Shown: piece after piece, positions 17,009-26,587 of the stretch
Position numbering within the stretch: the stretch's first letter is position 1
Layout of the letters: every line of letters begins with the position of its first letter
Assembly: GCF_001601825.1 (NCBI RefSeq)
Contig: NZ_LUJK01000025.1
Location: forward strand, 1-45,988
Direction of reading: 5' to 3'
DNA from: Limnobacter sp. CACIAM 66H1
GTDB taxonomy: Bacteria; Pseudomonadota; Gammaproteobacteria; Burkholderiales; Burkholderiaceae_B
DNA: 45,988 nucleotides
Notes under the pieces: generated by a model
The model's database searches: none
What the model saw: the letters and a program-made list of their open reading frames with translations, nothing else
What the model was told of the DNA's origin: nothing
Program-made: the position numbers and the translations under genes

Positions 17009-18217
17009 TCAGGGCAATTGGCCTTTGTTGAAAAGTCGTATCCGTTCGATGGCGGTTTTCAGATTGTCCATCGAATTGGCATACGACAAACGCATCATCT
17101 CGCTGCCTCGAAATTCCGAAAAATCCTTGCCGGGCACAGCGCACACCAACGCCTGCTCGAGTAAGTCTTTGCAGTATCGCTCGCTGTCATAGGGAGACTT
17201 GGCATAAATATAAAATGCCGAGTCGGGCGTCGAGTGCAACTCGATGCCTGCTTTGGGAAGTGACGTCACCATGAAGTCGCGCCTGGCCTTGAAAATCTGT
17301 CGTCGCTCTTCGCAAATGGCCAGCGTTTCCGGTGTAAAGCAAGCCAGTGCCGCCCATTGGGCTGGCGTATTGGGGCATATGCTCAGATTCTGGGCAAACC
17401 GTTCAATGGCTGGTAACAGCGTGTCAGGTACCACCATCCACCCAAGTCGCAAACCAGTCATTCCAAAATATTTTGAGAAACTGTTGATCACCACCACCGG
17501 CATTCGGTCGCTGGGCGCCCCAGTTAATTGAAGCACACTTTGGGCGGGCTGGTCATAGCAAAGCGATTGGTAAATTTCGTCAACAATTACAAAACCACCC
17601 AGAGTGTTAACGCCATGGACAATGTCTTTCATGGATTGAGCGTTGAGTTGGGTGCCGGTCGGATTGTTAGGCGAGGCCAGCAGCACTCCTGCCGTGTGGC
17701 GAGTCCATTGTTCGCGCAAATCGGCCCAACTGGGTTGAAAGTTCTGTGCCTCGTGGGTTTGCACAAAATCAGGGACGCCTCCCGCCATTTGCACAAAGGT
17801 TTTGTTACAGGGGTAACCGGGGTCAGTCAGCAGCACCTTGTCAGTGCGGTTGATCAGGGCCAGGCAGGCGAACATCAGTGCGGCGGATGCGCCCGATGTG
17901 ATTACGATTTGATGGGCCGGCACCCGCACTTTAAACTGCTGCTCGTAGTGGCGGCTAATCGCTTCGCGCAATTCAGGCAAGCCCAGCGCCGCTGTGTATC
18001 GGGTTTTGTGTGCTGAAACAGCCTGGATCAATGCCTGCTCCACAGGCTCGGGCATCGGAAAATCGGGTTCACCGATCGACAGATGAATCACTGGCTTTCC
18101 CTGCGCCTGCAGGGCATCTGCTGCTTTGACCAGTTCCATGACATGGAAGGGTTGAACGAGATTGCTAAGGCTAGACTGCTTCAATTCTTCACCATTGTTA
18201 GTGAGTGGCGCGAACAA
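17009..18217 (-). CDS. PLP-dependent aminotransferase, class I/II (aspartate aminotransferase fold)
   Basis: Cytosolic fold-type I aminotransferase, up to 402 residues. It shows IHLSIGEPDFPMP, the TSGASAAL phosphate-binding segment, SPNNPTG (Asn186), VDEIYQ (Asp213), the Schiff-base Lys249 in NSFSKYFGMTGLRLGW, and a C-terminal RLSYANS with the substrate-binding Arg. The substrate (aspartate, alanine or aromatic) cannot be told. The frame opens at a TTG at 18217; a second TTG at 18184 with GGTGA upstream is an alternative, and an ATG lies at residue 27. Divergent from maeB. Confidence 0.88.
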   Translation of the reverse strand: MFAPLTNNGEELKQSSLSNLVQPFHVMELVKAADALQAQGKPVIHLSIGEPDFPMPEPVEQALIQAVSAHKTRYTAALGLPELREAISRHYEQQFKVRVPAHQIVITSGASAALMFACLALINRTDKVLLTDPGYPCNKTFVQMAGGVPDFVQTHEAQNFQPSWADLREQWTRHTAGVLLASPNNPTGTQLNAQSMKDIVHGVNTLGGFVIVDEIYQSLCYDQPAQSVLQLTGAPSDRMPVVVINSFSKYFGMTGLRLGWMVVPDTLLPAIERFAQNLSICPNTPAQWAALACFTPETLAICEERRQIFKARRDFMVTSLPKAGIELHSTPDSAFYIYAKSPYDSERYCKDLLEQALVCAVPGKDFSEFRGSEMMRLSYANSMDNLKTAIERIRLFNKGQLP

Positions 18218-18242
18218 GTTGCGCGATTTGTGGAAACCCCTA

Positions 18243-18271
18243 GGGACAGCTTCATTGGCTGAGCCTATAAT
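18243..18271 (+). promoter_or_regulatory. Sigma-70-like promoter of maeB
   Basis: GGGACA (18243-18248), 17-base spacer, consensus TATAAT (18266-18271). The -10 is perfect and the -35 matches 4 of 6. The maeB ATG follows 36 bp downstream with an AGAGAAGA ribosome-binding site. Confidence 0.65.
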
Positions 18272-18307
18272 TTTCGGTTCTGTTGTTCACCTCAAAGAGA
18301 AGATTAT

Positions 18308-20623
18308 ATGGCTCAACCAATGGATCAACGCTTCAGGCAGGCCGCCCTTGAATATCACGAGTTTCCGAAGCCTGGGAAATTGCAGATCTCGGCCACAAAA
18401 AGCCTGGTCAACCAGCGTGACCTGGCCCTGGCGTATTCTCCGGGTGTTGCAGCAGCTTGCGAGGAAATTGAGGCTGATCCGTCAACTGCGGTGCGCTACA
18501 CTGCACGCGCCAATTTGGTGGGTGTGGTCACGAACGGTACTGCGGTGCTTGGTTTGGGCAATATTGGACCTTTGGCTGCAAAGCCTGTCATGGAAGGCAA
18601 GGCGGTGCTGTTCAAAAAGTTTGCGGGTATCGATGTTTTTGACATCGAAATCAACGAGAACGACCCCGACAAACTGATTGAAATCATTGCTTCGCTGGAA
18701 CCAACATTCGGCGGCATTAATCTGGAAGACATCAAGGCACCAGATTGTTTCAAGGTTGAGCGAGCCTTGCGTGGGCGCATGAATATTCCAGTGTTTCACG
18801 ACGATCAGCATGGCACCGCCATTGTAGTGGGTGCAGCCATTTTGAATGGCCTTGAAGTGATCGGTAAAAAACTGGATGAGGTCAAATTTGTAGTGTCTGG
18901 GGCGGGTGCTGCCGCTTTGGCTTGTCTCGAGTTGCTCGTCGAGTTGGGCCTTCCGCGTAAAAACGTGTGGGTGACCGACATTGACGGTGTGGTTTATAAA
19001 GGCCGAACCACCAACATGGATCCGGACAAAGACCTGTTTGCTCAGGATACGGCAGCACGTACTCTGGCAGACGTAATTAAAGATGCGGATGTATTTCTGG
19101 GGTTGTCAGCGGGCGGAGTCTTGAAGCAGGACATGGTGCGAGCCATGGCGGCCAAACCCCTGATTTTGGCCTTGGCCAACCCCACACCGGAAATTTTGCC
19201 CGAGCAGGTGAAGGAGGTTCGCGACGACGCCATTATGTGTACGGGGCGTACCGACTACCCGAACCAAGTGAACAATGTGCTGTGTTTCCCCTTTATTTTC
19301 AGGGGTGCGCTTGATGTGGGCGCCACAACCATTACCAAGGAAATGGAAATTGCGGCAGTTCGTGCAGTGGCGGAGCTGGCCCGAAAAGAGCAATCCGATG
19401 TGGTTGCCTCTGCCTACCGCACACAAAATTTGAGCTTTGGTCCTGAATACCTGATTCCAAAGCCTTTTGATCCCCGCCTGATCGTGCACATTGCACCTGC
19501 TGTGGCCAAAGCCGCAATGGAAAGCGGGGTAGCCACGCGCCCGATTGCGGATCTGGAAGCTTACAAAGATCAACTGCAACAGTTCGTTTATCACTCTGGC
19601 ACGTTTATGAAGCCGATTTTTGCGGTGGCCAAGCGGTGTGTAGCCGAGACGCCGCAAACTTCCCGCATTGTTTTCGCCGAAGGCGAGGATGAGCGTGTCA
19701 TGCGCGCAGTGCAAGTAGTTGTGGATGAGGCCATTGCCAAGCCCATCATGATTGGCCGCCCCGCCGTGATTGAACGCCGTTTGGAACGTTTCGGTCTGCG
19801 CATCAAGCCTGGTGTGGATTTTGAGTTGATCAACCCTGAGTATGACGAGCGCTACAAAGACTACTGGCGCATGTACCATGAATTGACCAAGCGCAAGGGT
19901 GTGACTGAAGCGTATGCCAAAATAGAAATGCGTCGCCGCAACACGCTGATTGGCTCCATGATGATTCACAAAGGCAATGCAGACGGGATGATCTGCGGTA
20001 CCTTTGGCACCCACTCACTTCATTTGCATTACGTCGACCAGGTATTGGGCCGCCGTGCAGGCTGCAATACTTATGGCGCCATGAACGGCCTCATGCTGAC
20101 CAACCGTCAGGTGTTTTTGGTGGACACCCATGTGAATTACGATCCAACGGCGGAACAGATCGCTGAAATCACTTTGATGGCTGCCGAAGAAATGTTGCGT
20201 TTGGGTGTGCAGCCCAAGGCCGCGTTGCTTTCGCATTCCAACTTTGGTTCGAGTAACCAGCCGTCTGCTGTGAAAATGCGCGAGGCATTGCAAATTCTCC
20301 GCAATATTGCGCCTTGGTTGGAGGTAGACGGCGAGATGCACGGTGATTGCGCTATCGATGAGCAGGTTCGCAATACCATTTTCTCGGGTTCTACATTGAC
20401 CGGCGAGGCCAACTTGCTCGTTTGCCCGAACATCGATGCAGCCAATATTTCCTACAACTTGCTGAAATCGGCGGCGGGTAACGGAATTGCTGTGGGCCCA
20501 ATTTTGTTGGGCTCAGACAAGCCAGTGCATATTTTGACTGCCTCTGCGACGGTACGCCGCATCGTTAACATGACCGCATTGGCGGTGCTCGACGCGAATT
20601 CAGAGCGGGTTAGTTCGCTGTAA
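18308..20623 (+). CDS. maeB: NADP-dependent malic enzyme with phosphotransacetylase-like domain
   Basis: Oxidative decarboxylation of malate to pyruvate, supplying NADPH. The 771-residue protein has an N-terminal malic enzyme half (about 1-430; [48 protein letters not shown], then the NAD(P) Rossmann segment [16 protein letters not shown] and ALANPTPEI). A C-terminal phosphotransacetylase-like half (about 440-771) includes [42 protein letters not shown] and [20 protein letters not shown]. This is the usual MaeB layout; the PTA half is regulatory and binds acetyl-CoA in E. coli MaeB. It is monocistronic, ending at a clear terminator. Confidence 0.96.
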   Translation: MAQPMDQRFRQAALEYHEFPKPGKLQISATKSLVNQRDLALAYSPGVAAACEEIEADPSTAVRYTARANLVGVVTNGTAVLGLGNIGPLAAKPVMEGKAVLFKKFAGIDVFDIEINENDPDKLIEIIASLEPTFGGINLEDIKAPDCFKVERALRGRMNIPVFHDDQHGTAIVVGAAILNGLEVIGKKLDEVKFVVSGAGAAALACLELLVELGLPRKNVWVTDIDGVVYKGRTTNMDPDKDLFAQDTAARTLADVIKDADVFLGLSAGGVLKQDMVRAMAAKPLILALANPTPEILPEQVKEVRDDAIMCTGRTDYPNQVNNVLCFPFIFRGALDVGATTITKEMEIAAVRAVAELARKEQSDVVASAYRTQNLSFGPEYLIPKPFDPRLIVHIAPAVAKAAMESGVATRPIADLEAYKDQLQQFVYHSGTFMKPIFAVAKRCVAETPQTSRIVFAEGEDERVMRAVQVVVDEAIAKPIMIGRPAVIERRLERFGLRIKPGVDFELINPEYDERYKDYWRMYHELTKRKGVTEAYAKIEMRRRNTLIGSMMIHKGNADGMICGTFGTHSLHLHYVDQVLGRRAGCNTYGAMNGLMLTNRQVFLVDTHVNYDPTAEQIAEITLMAAEEMLRLGVQPKAALLSHSNFGSSNQPSAVKMREALQILRNIAPWLEVDGEMHGDCAIDEQVRNTIFSGSTLTGEANLLVCPNIDAANISYNLLKSAAGNGIAVGPILLGSDKPVHILTASATVRRIVNMTALAVLDANSERVSSL

Positions 20624-20648
20624 AAGTAGCGTTTTAAAACAACAAATG

Positions 20649-20677
20649 GGCGTGCAACACACGCCTGTTTTTGTTTT
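20649..20677 (+). terminator. Rho-independent terminator of maeB
   Basis: GGCGTG-caaca-CACGCC (20649-20665) followed by TGTTTTTGTTTT, 25 bp after the maeB stop. Confidence 0.88.
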
Positions 20678-20709
20678 AACTTATCGAAAATGTGTCGCAC
20701 AATGGTTTC

Positions 20710-21912
20710 ATGAGCGAACTCGACACATTTCACACTGAGGGCCACGATGACATCACCGGATTGGTGTTGTCCGGTGGTGGCGCGCGTGCCGCCTATCAAG
20801 TGGGTGTGCTGCATCAGCTGGCCAAGTGGTTTGAGCAAGAAAATAAACGGGAGTTTGATTTTCCCTTCAAGATCTTGTGTGGAACCTCAGCGGGTGCAAT
20901 CAATGCCGCGGCTCTCGCCTGCGCCGGTCGCAATTTTTATCAGTCCACAGATCGCATGCTGAAAGTCTGGGAGAATTTCAGCTCTGATCAAGTATTTCGC
21001 TCAGATTCACTGGGTATCATTCGCACCGGGGCGCGTTGGTTGTCTGCACTTTCAATTGGCTGGATGTTGCGAAAGCGCCCCAAGTGTCTGCTAGACAATT
21101 CACCGCTGTCACATTTGATGCATCAGCTGTTGCACTTCCGAAGGCTGGATGAAGCGCTCGAGAACGGCACCATTCACGCCCTGGCCGTCACCGCATCCAG
21201 CTACAGTTCTGGTCGCAGCGTTACTTTTTTCCAAACCCAGAAAGTGATTGAGAGCTGGGCGAGAACACAGAGGGTTGCATTGCCCGATCGAATCACAGTC
21301 GAACATTTGTTGGCTTCTGCCGCAATTCCTTTTGTATTTCCCGCGGTCAAACTGAATATTGAGGGGCGAATGGAACATTTTGGCGACGGCTCCATCCGCC
21401 AATTGGCCCCGATAAGTCCGGCAATTCACCTAGGTGCAAACAGGGTGATGGTGATCGGTTCCAGTCAAGCGGACAAAGACCACACACAGCGTATTGAAAT
21501 TCAAAATGCATATCCCAGTTTGGCCCAAATTGCGGGCCATGCCATGGCATCCATTTTTCTGGACAGTCTGTCAATTGACATTGAGCGCTTAAGCCGAGTC
21601 AACAAAACCCTGGGTTTGTTGCCGCCCGAGATGGCCACGAAAACCACTTTGAAACCGGTTGAGTTGTTGGTGATTTCGCCCTCAGAACGAATTGATGAAA
21701 TTGCAGCTCGCCACACGCAAGACCTACCCCGGCCTGTACGTACCTTGTTATCTGCATTGGGCGCCACGGAGGCCAGTGGTTCGTCTTTGGCCAGTTATTT
21801 GCTGTTTGAGGCAAACTATACTCGCGAATTAATTCGAATGGGTATTGCCGATACCATCGCCAAGAAAGAGGCGGTGTATGAGTTCTTCCATCTGGGTCAG
21901 TCTGGCCGCTGA
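20710..21912 (+). CDS. Patatin-like phospholipase
   Basis: Serine acyl hydrolase of the patatin family, 400 residues. The oxyanion motif is GLVLSGGGARAAYQVGVL (GGGAR at 22-26), the nucleophile elbow is GTSAG with Ser60, and the catalytic Asp is probably D226 in FGDGSIRQLAP, where DGS replaces the more usual DGG/A. No signal peptide or TM segment is visible, so it is probably cytosolic or peripherally membrane-bound. The ATG at 20710 is preferred to a GTG at 20692, but the two cannot be separated firmly. The substrate is unknown. Confidence 0.88.
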   Translation: MSELDTFHTEGHDDITGLVLSGGGARAAYQVGVLHQLAKWFEQENKREFDFPFKILCGTSAGAINAAALACAGRNFYQSTDRMLKVWENFSSDQVFRSDSLGIIRTGARWLSALSIGWMLRKRPKCLLDNSPLSHLMHQLLHFRRLDEALENGTIHALAVTASSYSSGRSVTFFQTQKVIESWARTQRVALPDRITVEHLLASAAIPFVFPAVKLNIEGRMEHFGDGSIRQLAPISPAIHLGANRVMVIGSSQADKDHTQRIEIQNAYPSLAQIAGHAMASIFLDSLSIDIERLSRVNKTLGLLPPEMATKTTLKPVELLVISPSERIDEIAARHTQDLPRPVRTLLSALGATEASGSSLASYLLFEANYTRELIRMGIADTIAKKEAVYEFFHLGQSGR

Positions 21913-21971
21913 GTTCGACGTCAAGCCGCGTTACAATTAGCGCTTCGAGGCAGTTCAGGCATTTTCTTCCC

Positions 21972-23765
21972 ATGCATCCATCTTTGGTTTCCGCTGCTTG
22001 GCATGCCAGGATGACCCACGCCGAGGGTGGTGATGGGCTTTGTGTTGCGCATGGCAAACCGGTGCAGGTGCTCAGCACGTTCGATGCAAGCGAAGTGCGG
22101 GTCCTGATCGAGCAGGCACATGCTTTATCCAAACAGGGTTTGTATGTTGTGGGTGGTCTTAGTTACGAGGCTGCGACTGTTTTTGACTCCGCTTTGACGG
22201 TTTGTACGTCCAGTGATTTCCCTTTGCTTGAATTTCATGCTTTTGAACCGAATCAACTGAGTCTGCTGGGTCAATCGCAGCTGGAACAATTGCCCGACGC
22301 ATCCCGGTTTATGCCGTGGGTGGATCAGCAAACAGGTCAGCGATATCAGCAAACCTATCTGCAGGTGAGGCAAGCGATTGAAGCAGGTGAGTTTTATCAA
22401 ATCAATTTGACCACGCGCCTTCTAACAGGCAACCCGCTACTTGATGCGTGGGATGTTTTTCAGCATCTTTACGCCAGCCAACCTGCTCCCCAGAGTGTGT
22501 TTCTGCGCGGCAGTGTGTTCAATGCGATCAGTCTGTCGCCCGAGTTGTTTTTCAAGTGGGACGGCAATGAACTGCAAACCGCCCCCATGAAGGGAACCCG
22601 AAGGCCCGTCTTGGGTGGTTTGGATGTACTGAGTGACAGCGAAAAGGACCGGGCAGAGAATGTCATGATCGTTGACTTGTTGCGAAACGACATGGCCAAG
22701 GTCTGCCAACCAAAGTCAGTCCAGGTGCGTTCACTGTTCGATGTGATGCATCTGCCCACTGTGGACCAAATGACCTCCAGTATTTGCGGACGCACTTTGC
22801 CGGGCATCACTTTGGTGGATTTGTTTGAGGCTCTATTTCCTTGTGGCAGTGTGACCGGTGCACCCAAATCGCAAGCCATGTTGCGAATTGCGCAATGGGA
22901 ACAAGCTCCGAGGAAATTGTATTGCGGGGCGCTCGGTGTACTTAGCCCGGGAGGCAGGGTTCAGTTCAATGTTCCGATTCGCACCGTGATAGAGCAGGCC
23001 AGTGAACTGGAGTATGGTGTGGGCAGTGGGATCACTTGGTATTCCACAGCAAATGAAGAGAAAAATGAGTGGTGGCAAAAAACTGCATTTTTACGTCAGG
23101 CCACTTGCGACTTTCAGATACTTGAGACGTTGCGCCTCGAAAATGGACGATGGCTTCATCTGGATGATCATGTCGATCGGATGGCGAACTCTGCCAACCG
23201 GTTTTCTTTTTTATTTGATGAGCAAAGGGTTCGTCTGAGTCTGGAAGCTGTAGCGAACCAAAATCCGGATGGATTGTTCCGTGGGCGTTGTTTGCTCGAC
23301 GCCAACGGAGAAGCGCGAATTGAACTCCATGAGCTGGTACTGGACCAGTCGCCCGTGTTGCTGCGTTTGGCTGATTCCGCCATGCAGGCCAAGCCAGACT
23401 TTGTAATTCATAAAACCACATACCGACCCGAGTACGAGTATTTTCAGAGTCAGGCAAATGGGGCTTTTGATGTTCTTCTTTTCAACGCCCACGGTTTCTT
23501 GACTGAAACCTGCCGTTGCAATGTGGTACTGAAAATTGATGGCGAGTGGTTAACACCACAAATATGCGAGAGCACCGGTACTTATTTGTTGCCCGGGGTG
23601 TTGCGTACACGCCTTTTAAGGGAAAATACGATTCGGCAAACCACGCTGAATGTGCAAGACTTGCAACGCGCTGAAGAAGTGTGGCTGATCAATAGTTTGC
23701 GAGGCTGGGTGCCTGTGGCGAAAGTGGTTGATGCACACGACAAGGTGTTTTTTTCTGCCAACTAA
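21972..23765 (+). CDS. pabB: Bifunctional aminodeoxychorismate synthase I / aminodeoxychorismate lyase (PabB-PabC fusion)
   Basis: Makes p-aminobenzoate for folate. The 597-residue protein joins a chorismate-utilising PabB domain (about 1-375: EAGEFYQINLTTRL, LSPELFFKWDG, MKGTRRPVLGG, DLLRNDMAKVC, PCGSVTGAPKSQAM, YCGALGVLSPGG) to a class IV aminotransferase-type PabC domain (about 385-597: DHVDRMANSANRFSF, the PLP-Lys candidate in VIHKTTYRPEYEYF, FLTETCRCNVVL and LPGVLRTRLL). This fusion is known in several proteobacteria. The glutaminase subunit PabA is not in the window. The start is the ATG at 21972, 59 bp after the patatin gene. Confidence 0.94.
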   Translation: MHPSLVSAAWHARMTHAEGGDGLCVAHGKPVQVLSTFDASEVRVLIEQAHALSKQGLYVVGGLSYEAATVFDSALTVCTSSDFPLLEFHAFEPNQLSLLGQSQLEQLPDASRFMPWVDQQTGQRYQQTYLQVRQAIEAGEFYQINLTTRLLTGNPLLDAWDVFQHLYASQPAPQSVFLRGSVFNAISLSPELFFKWDGNELQTAPMKGTRRPVLGGLDVLSDSEKDRAENVMIVDLLRNDMAKVCQPKSVQVRSLFDVMHLPTVDQMTSSICGRTLPGITLVDLFEALFPCGSVTGAPKSQAMLRIAQWEQAPRKLYCGALGVLSPGGRVQFNVPIRTVIEQASELEYGVGSGITWYSTANEEKNEWWQKTAFLRQATCDFQILETLRLENGRWLHLDDHVDRMANSANRFSFLFDEQRVRLSLEAVANQNPDGLFRGRCLLDANGEARIELHELVLDQSPVLLRLADSAMQAKPDFVIHKTTYRPEYEYFQSQANGAFDVLLFNAHGFLTETCRCNVVLKIDGEWLTPQICESTGTYLLPGVLRTRLLRENTIRQTTLNVQDLQRAEEVWLINSLRGWVPVAKVVDAHDKVFFSAN

Positions 23766-23795
23766 AAACAAACAATAAACAAAAAGGGAAGTGAG

Positions 23796-25055
23796 ATGAA
23801 CCCGACCACCATTGAACTGATTGGCGCGATTCTTTTTGCGATTGCTGTCATTCACACCTTTTCAACCAAATACTTTGAGCGCCTGGCGCACTCGCAGCCA
23901 AATCACTCGGGCTTGTGGCATTTGCTGGGTGAAGTGGAGGCCGTGTTCGGCTTTTGGGCCATGGTGCTGGTTGTGTTCATGTTTTTCATCATTGGTCAAA
24001 CCAGCGCAATTGAATACGTAGACACGCGCAATTACACCGAACCTTTGTTCGTATTCGCGATTATGGTGATTGCTGCCAGCAAGCCAATCCTCGTGCTGGC
24101 AGGTCGAATTGTGCGTGTGGTAGCTTCTGTGATTCCAATCGACAGGCAAGTGGCGTATTTTTTCACCACGTTGTCCATCGTGCCTTTGCTGGGCTCTTTC
24201 ATTACCGAGCCTGCGGCAATGACGCTGGCGGCCTTTCTGCTGCGTGACCGCTTTTACACGCAGGGCATTAGTAACAAATTGATGTACGGCACACTTGGTG
24301 TGTTGTTTGTCAATATCTCGATTGGTGGCACCCTGACCCCATTCGCCGCACCGCCCGTCTTGATGGTTGCCGCCAAATGGGGTTTTGACATGCAATTCAT
24401 GTTGAGTACATTTGGCTGGAAAGCTGCAATTGCGGTGTTTGTTAATGCGATAGCGCTTACTTTCCTGTTTGCCAAAGAACTGACGGCCATGAAAAAGCCC
24501 GCTGAAAACGGTCCCAAAGAGGACATGCCTGTGTGGGTGATTGCTACCCATCTGTTGTTTCTAGTGGGCGTGGTTGTGTTTGCCCATCATGCAGCCATGT
24601 TCATGGGTTTGTTCCTGTTTTTCCTGGGGTACACCACCGCGTATAGCCGTTATCAGGATCGCCTGATTTTGAAAGAAGGTTTGATGGTTGCGTTCTTCCT
24701 CGCAGGCTTGGTGGTTTTGGGTGGCATGCAGGCTTGGTGGTTGCAAGACACCCTGAAGGGCATGAGCCCTACAGCGTTGTATTACGGAGCCACTGCATTA
24801 ACGGCAATTACAGACAATGCAGCCTTGACTTACCTTGGCTCGCTGGTTGAAGGTGTGGATGACCAGTTCAAGTATGCTCTGGTGGCGGGTGCAGTCACTG
24901 GCGGTGGTTTAACCGTGATTGCGAATGCACCGAACCCGGCCGGTTTTGCCATCTTGCAAAAGTATTTTAACGACGGCTCAATTAATGCGGGCAAACTGTT
25001 TTTGGCCGCACTCGGGCCCACCTTGGTGGCCGTACTGGCATTCCAGTTATTGTAA
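23796..25055 (+). CDS. Putative Na+/H+ antiporter (PF07399-type)
   Basis: Inner-membrane protein of 419 residues with about 11 hydrophobic helices. It begins MNPTTIELIGAILFAIAVIHTFSTKYFERLAH and has charged or polar intramembrane segments such as PLLGSFITEPAAMTLAAFLLRDRFY, ISIGGTLTPFAAPPVLMVAAKWGFD and ALTAITDNAALTYLGSLV, of the ion-transporter (arsenite/NhaD) superfamily. These match my memory of the small family annotated as putative Na+/H+ antiporter; the substrate is not proven. It has an AAGGGAAG ribosome-binding site, and mgtE follows 21 bp later, suggesting co-transcription. Confidence 0.8.
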   Translation: MNPTTIELIGAILFAIAVIHTFSTKYFERLAHSQPNHSGLWHLLGEVEAVFGFWAMVLVVFMFFIIGQTSAIEYVDTRNYTEPLFVFAIMVIAASKPILVLAGRIVRVVASVIPIDRQVAYFFTTLSIVPLLGSFITEPAAMTLAAFLLRDRFYTQGISNKLMYGTLGVLFVNISIGGTLTPFAAPPVLMVAAKWGFDMQFMLSTFGWKAAIAVFVNAIALTFLFAKELTAMKKPAENGPKEDMPVWVIATHLLFLVGVVVFAHHAAMFMGLFLFFLGYTTAYSRYQDRLILKEGLMVAFFLAGLVVLGGMQAWWLQDTLKGMSPTALYYGATALTAITDNAALTYLGSLVEGVDDQFKYALVAGAVTGGGLTVIANAPNPAGFAILQKYFNDGSINAGKLFLAALGPTLVAVLAFQLL

Positions 25056-25076
25056 TTTGCAGACCAGGCGAATGAT

Positions 25077-26573
25077 TTGAGCGAACAGAACGTCGATTAC
25101 CAGGATCAAGAGCCAGCCATTGAGCTGCCTCATGATCTCGATGATGCGCAACGGGCTTTGGCCGAAGTGCAGGCGCTGTTGCGCAAACAAAAAGTAATCG
25201 AGAGTGTTGTTCACAATCAGCAAACCACGGTCAATCCTGAGCGCCAAAGCCTCGTTGAAGAACTGGTGCACCGCCAGCACCTCACCGAACTGGGCAACAA
25301 GCTTTATCTTCTTCACCCCGCCGATGTGGCCTACGTGCTGGAAAGCTTGCCTCAGGAAGATCGAATGTTGGTCTGGGGCCTGGTCCGTTCCGATCGTGAC
25401 GGGGATATTCTTCTCGAGCTGAGCGATGCGGTTCGGGAGAGTTTGATCAAATCCATGGACAGCGAAGAATTGTTCGCTGCCACGGAATCGCTGGATGCCG
25501 ATGAAATTGCGGAGCTGGCGCCCGACTTGCCACGGGATGTGGTTGAAAAACTGGCCAGCAGTTTGAGCCTTGAGGAGCGCGAGCAATTACGTGCCGCCAT
25601 GAGCTACCCCGAAGACACCGTGGGCGCGCGCATGGACTTCGACATGGTGACCATTCGTGACGATGTGACACTGGAAGTAGTGTTGCGATACCTGCGCCGG
25701 TTTGATGAATTGCCTGACCAGACCGACCAGGTTTTTGTGGTCGATCGAGTGGATCACTTCAAGGGCAGTTTGCCCTTGGACCGGTTGTTGGTCAATGAAC
25801 CGGAAACGCTCGTGAGCGAGGTAATGAGTCGTGAGGTGCTGATGCTGTCAGCACTGGATGATGCCTATGAGGCTGCGCAGGCTTTCGAACGTTACGACCT
25901 GGTGTCTGCGCCGGTACTTGATCCGTCCGGCAAGTTGATCGGTCGCCTCACCGTGAACGAAGTGGTAGATGTGATTCGCGAAGAAAGCGAGGCCGATTTG
26001 CTGTCCAGCGCTGGTTTGCGTGAAGAGGAAGACCTGTTCGCCTCTGTATGGGAGTCAGCAAAGAACCGGTGGTTGTGGTTGGGGCTGAACCTGTGTACCG
26101 CATTTTTCGCGAGCCGTGTGATTGACACTTTTGAGGGCACGATTGCCAAAGTGGTGGCCTTGGCTACACTCATGCCGATTGTGGCGGGCATCGCTGGTAA
26201 CTCTGGCAATCAAACCATGACATTGATGATTCGCTCCCTTGCATTGGGTCAGGTGACTGCTGCCAACTTCAAGCTGCTGCTGAAAAAAGAGCTGGCCATT
26301 GCCGGGTTGAATGGTTTGGTGTGGGGAAGTGTGGCGGGGCTTGCCGCATGGGGTTTGTATTTTGGATCTCCGAATGCCGTGATGTTGGGCTTGCTGATGA
26401 CACTTGCAGTGATGCTGAATTTGCTTGTAGCTGCGCTCATTGGCGTGCTCGTGCCCCTCGGACTTGAGAAGATCGGTCGGGATCCTGCCATGGGGTCTTC
26501 AGTGCTTCTCACTTTCACCACCGACAGCATGGGCTTTTTCATTTTTCTGGGTTTGGCCTCCCTGTTCTTCTAG
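25077..26573 (+). CDS. mgtE: Magnesium transporter MgtE
   Basis: Mg2+ channel of the inner membrane, 498 residues. The N-terminal MgtE_N helical domain (about 40-175, including VAYVLESLPQEDRMLVWG and LAPDLPRDVVEKLASSL), two CBS repeats (about 180-310, VFVVDRVDHFKGSLPLDRLL and APVLDPSGKLIGRLTVNEVVD) and five TM helices (about 325-498) with the signature GIAGNSGNQTMTLMIRSLALG. The acidic N and CBS domains sense cytosolic Mg2+. The start is a TTG at 25077 with AGG about 10 bases upstream. It lies 21 bp after the antiporter gene. Confidence 0.95.
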   Translation: MSEQNVDYQDQEPAIELPHDLDDAQRALAEVQALLRKQKVIESVVHNQQTTVNPERQSLVEELVHRQHLTELGNKLYLLHPADVAYVLESLPQEDRMLVWGLVRSDRDGDILLELSDAVRESLIKSMDSEELFAATESLDADEIAELAPDLPRDVVEKLASSLSLEEREQLRAAMSYPEDTVGARMDFDMVTIRDDVTLEVVLRYLRRFDELPDQTDQVFVVDRVDHFKGSLPLDRLLVNEPETLVSEVMSREVLMLSALDDAYEAAQAFERYDLVSAPVLDPSGKLIGRLTVNEVVDVIREESEADLLSSAGLREEEDLFASVWESAKNRWLWLGLNLCTAFFASRVIDTFEGTIAKVVALATLMPIVAGIAGNSGNQTMTLMIRSLALGQVTAANFKLLLKKELAIAGLNGLVWGSVAGLAAWGLYFGSPNAVMLGLLMTLAVMLNLLVAALIGVLVPLGLEKIGRDPAMGSSVLLTFTTDSMGFFIFLGLASLFF

Positions 26574-26587
26574 AGCGGCAGCAACTG

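Noticed and set aside
19106-20014. 302-codon minus-strand frame within maeB
   Set aside because: Shadow of maeB; the translation is His/Asn/Gln-rich, typical of antisense frames.
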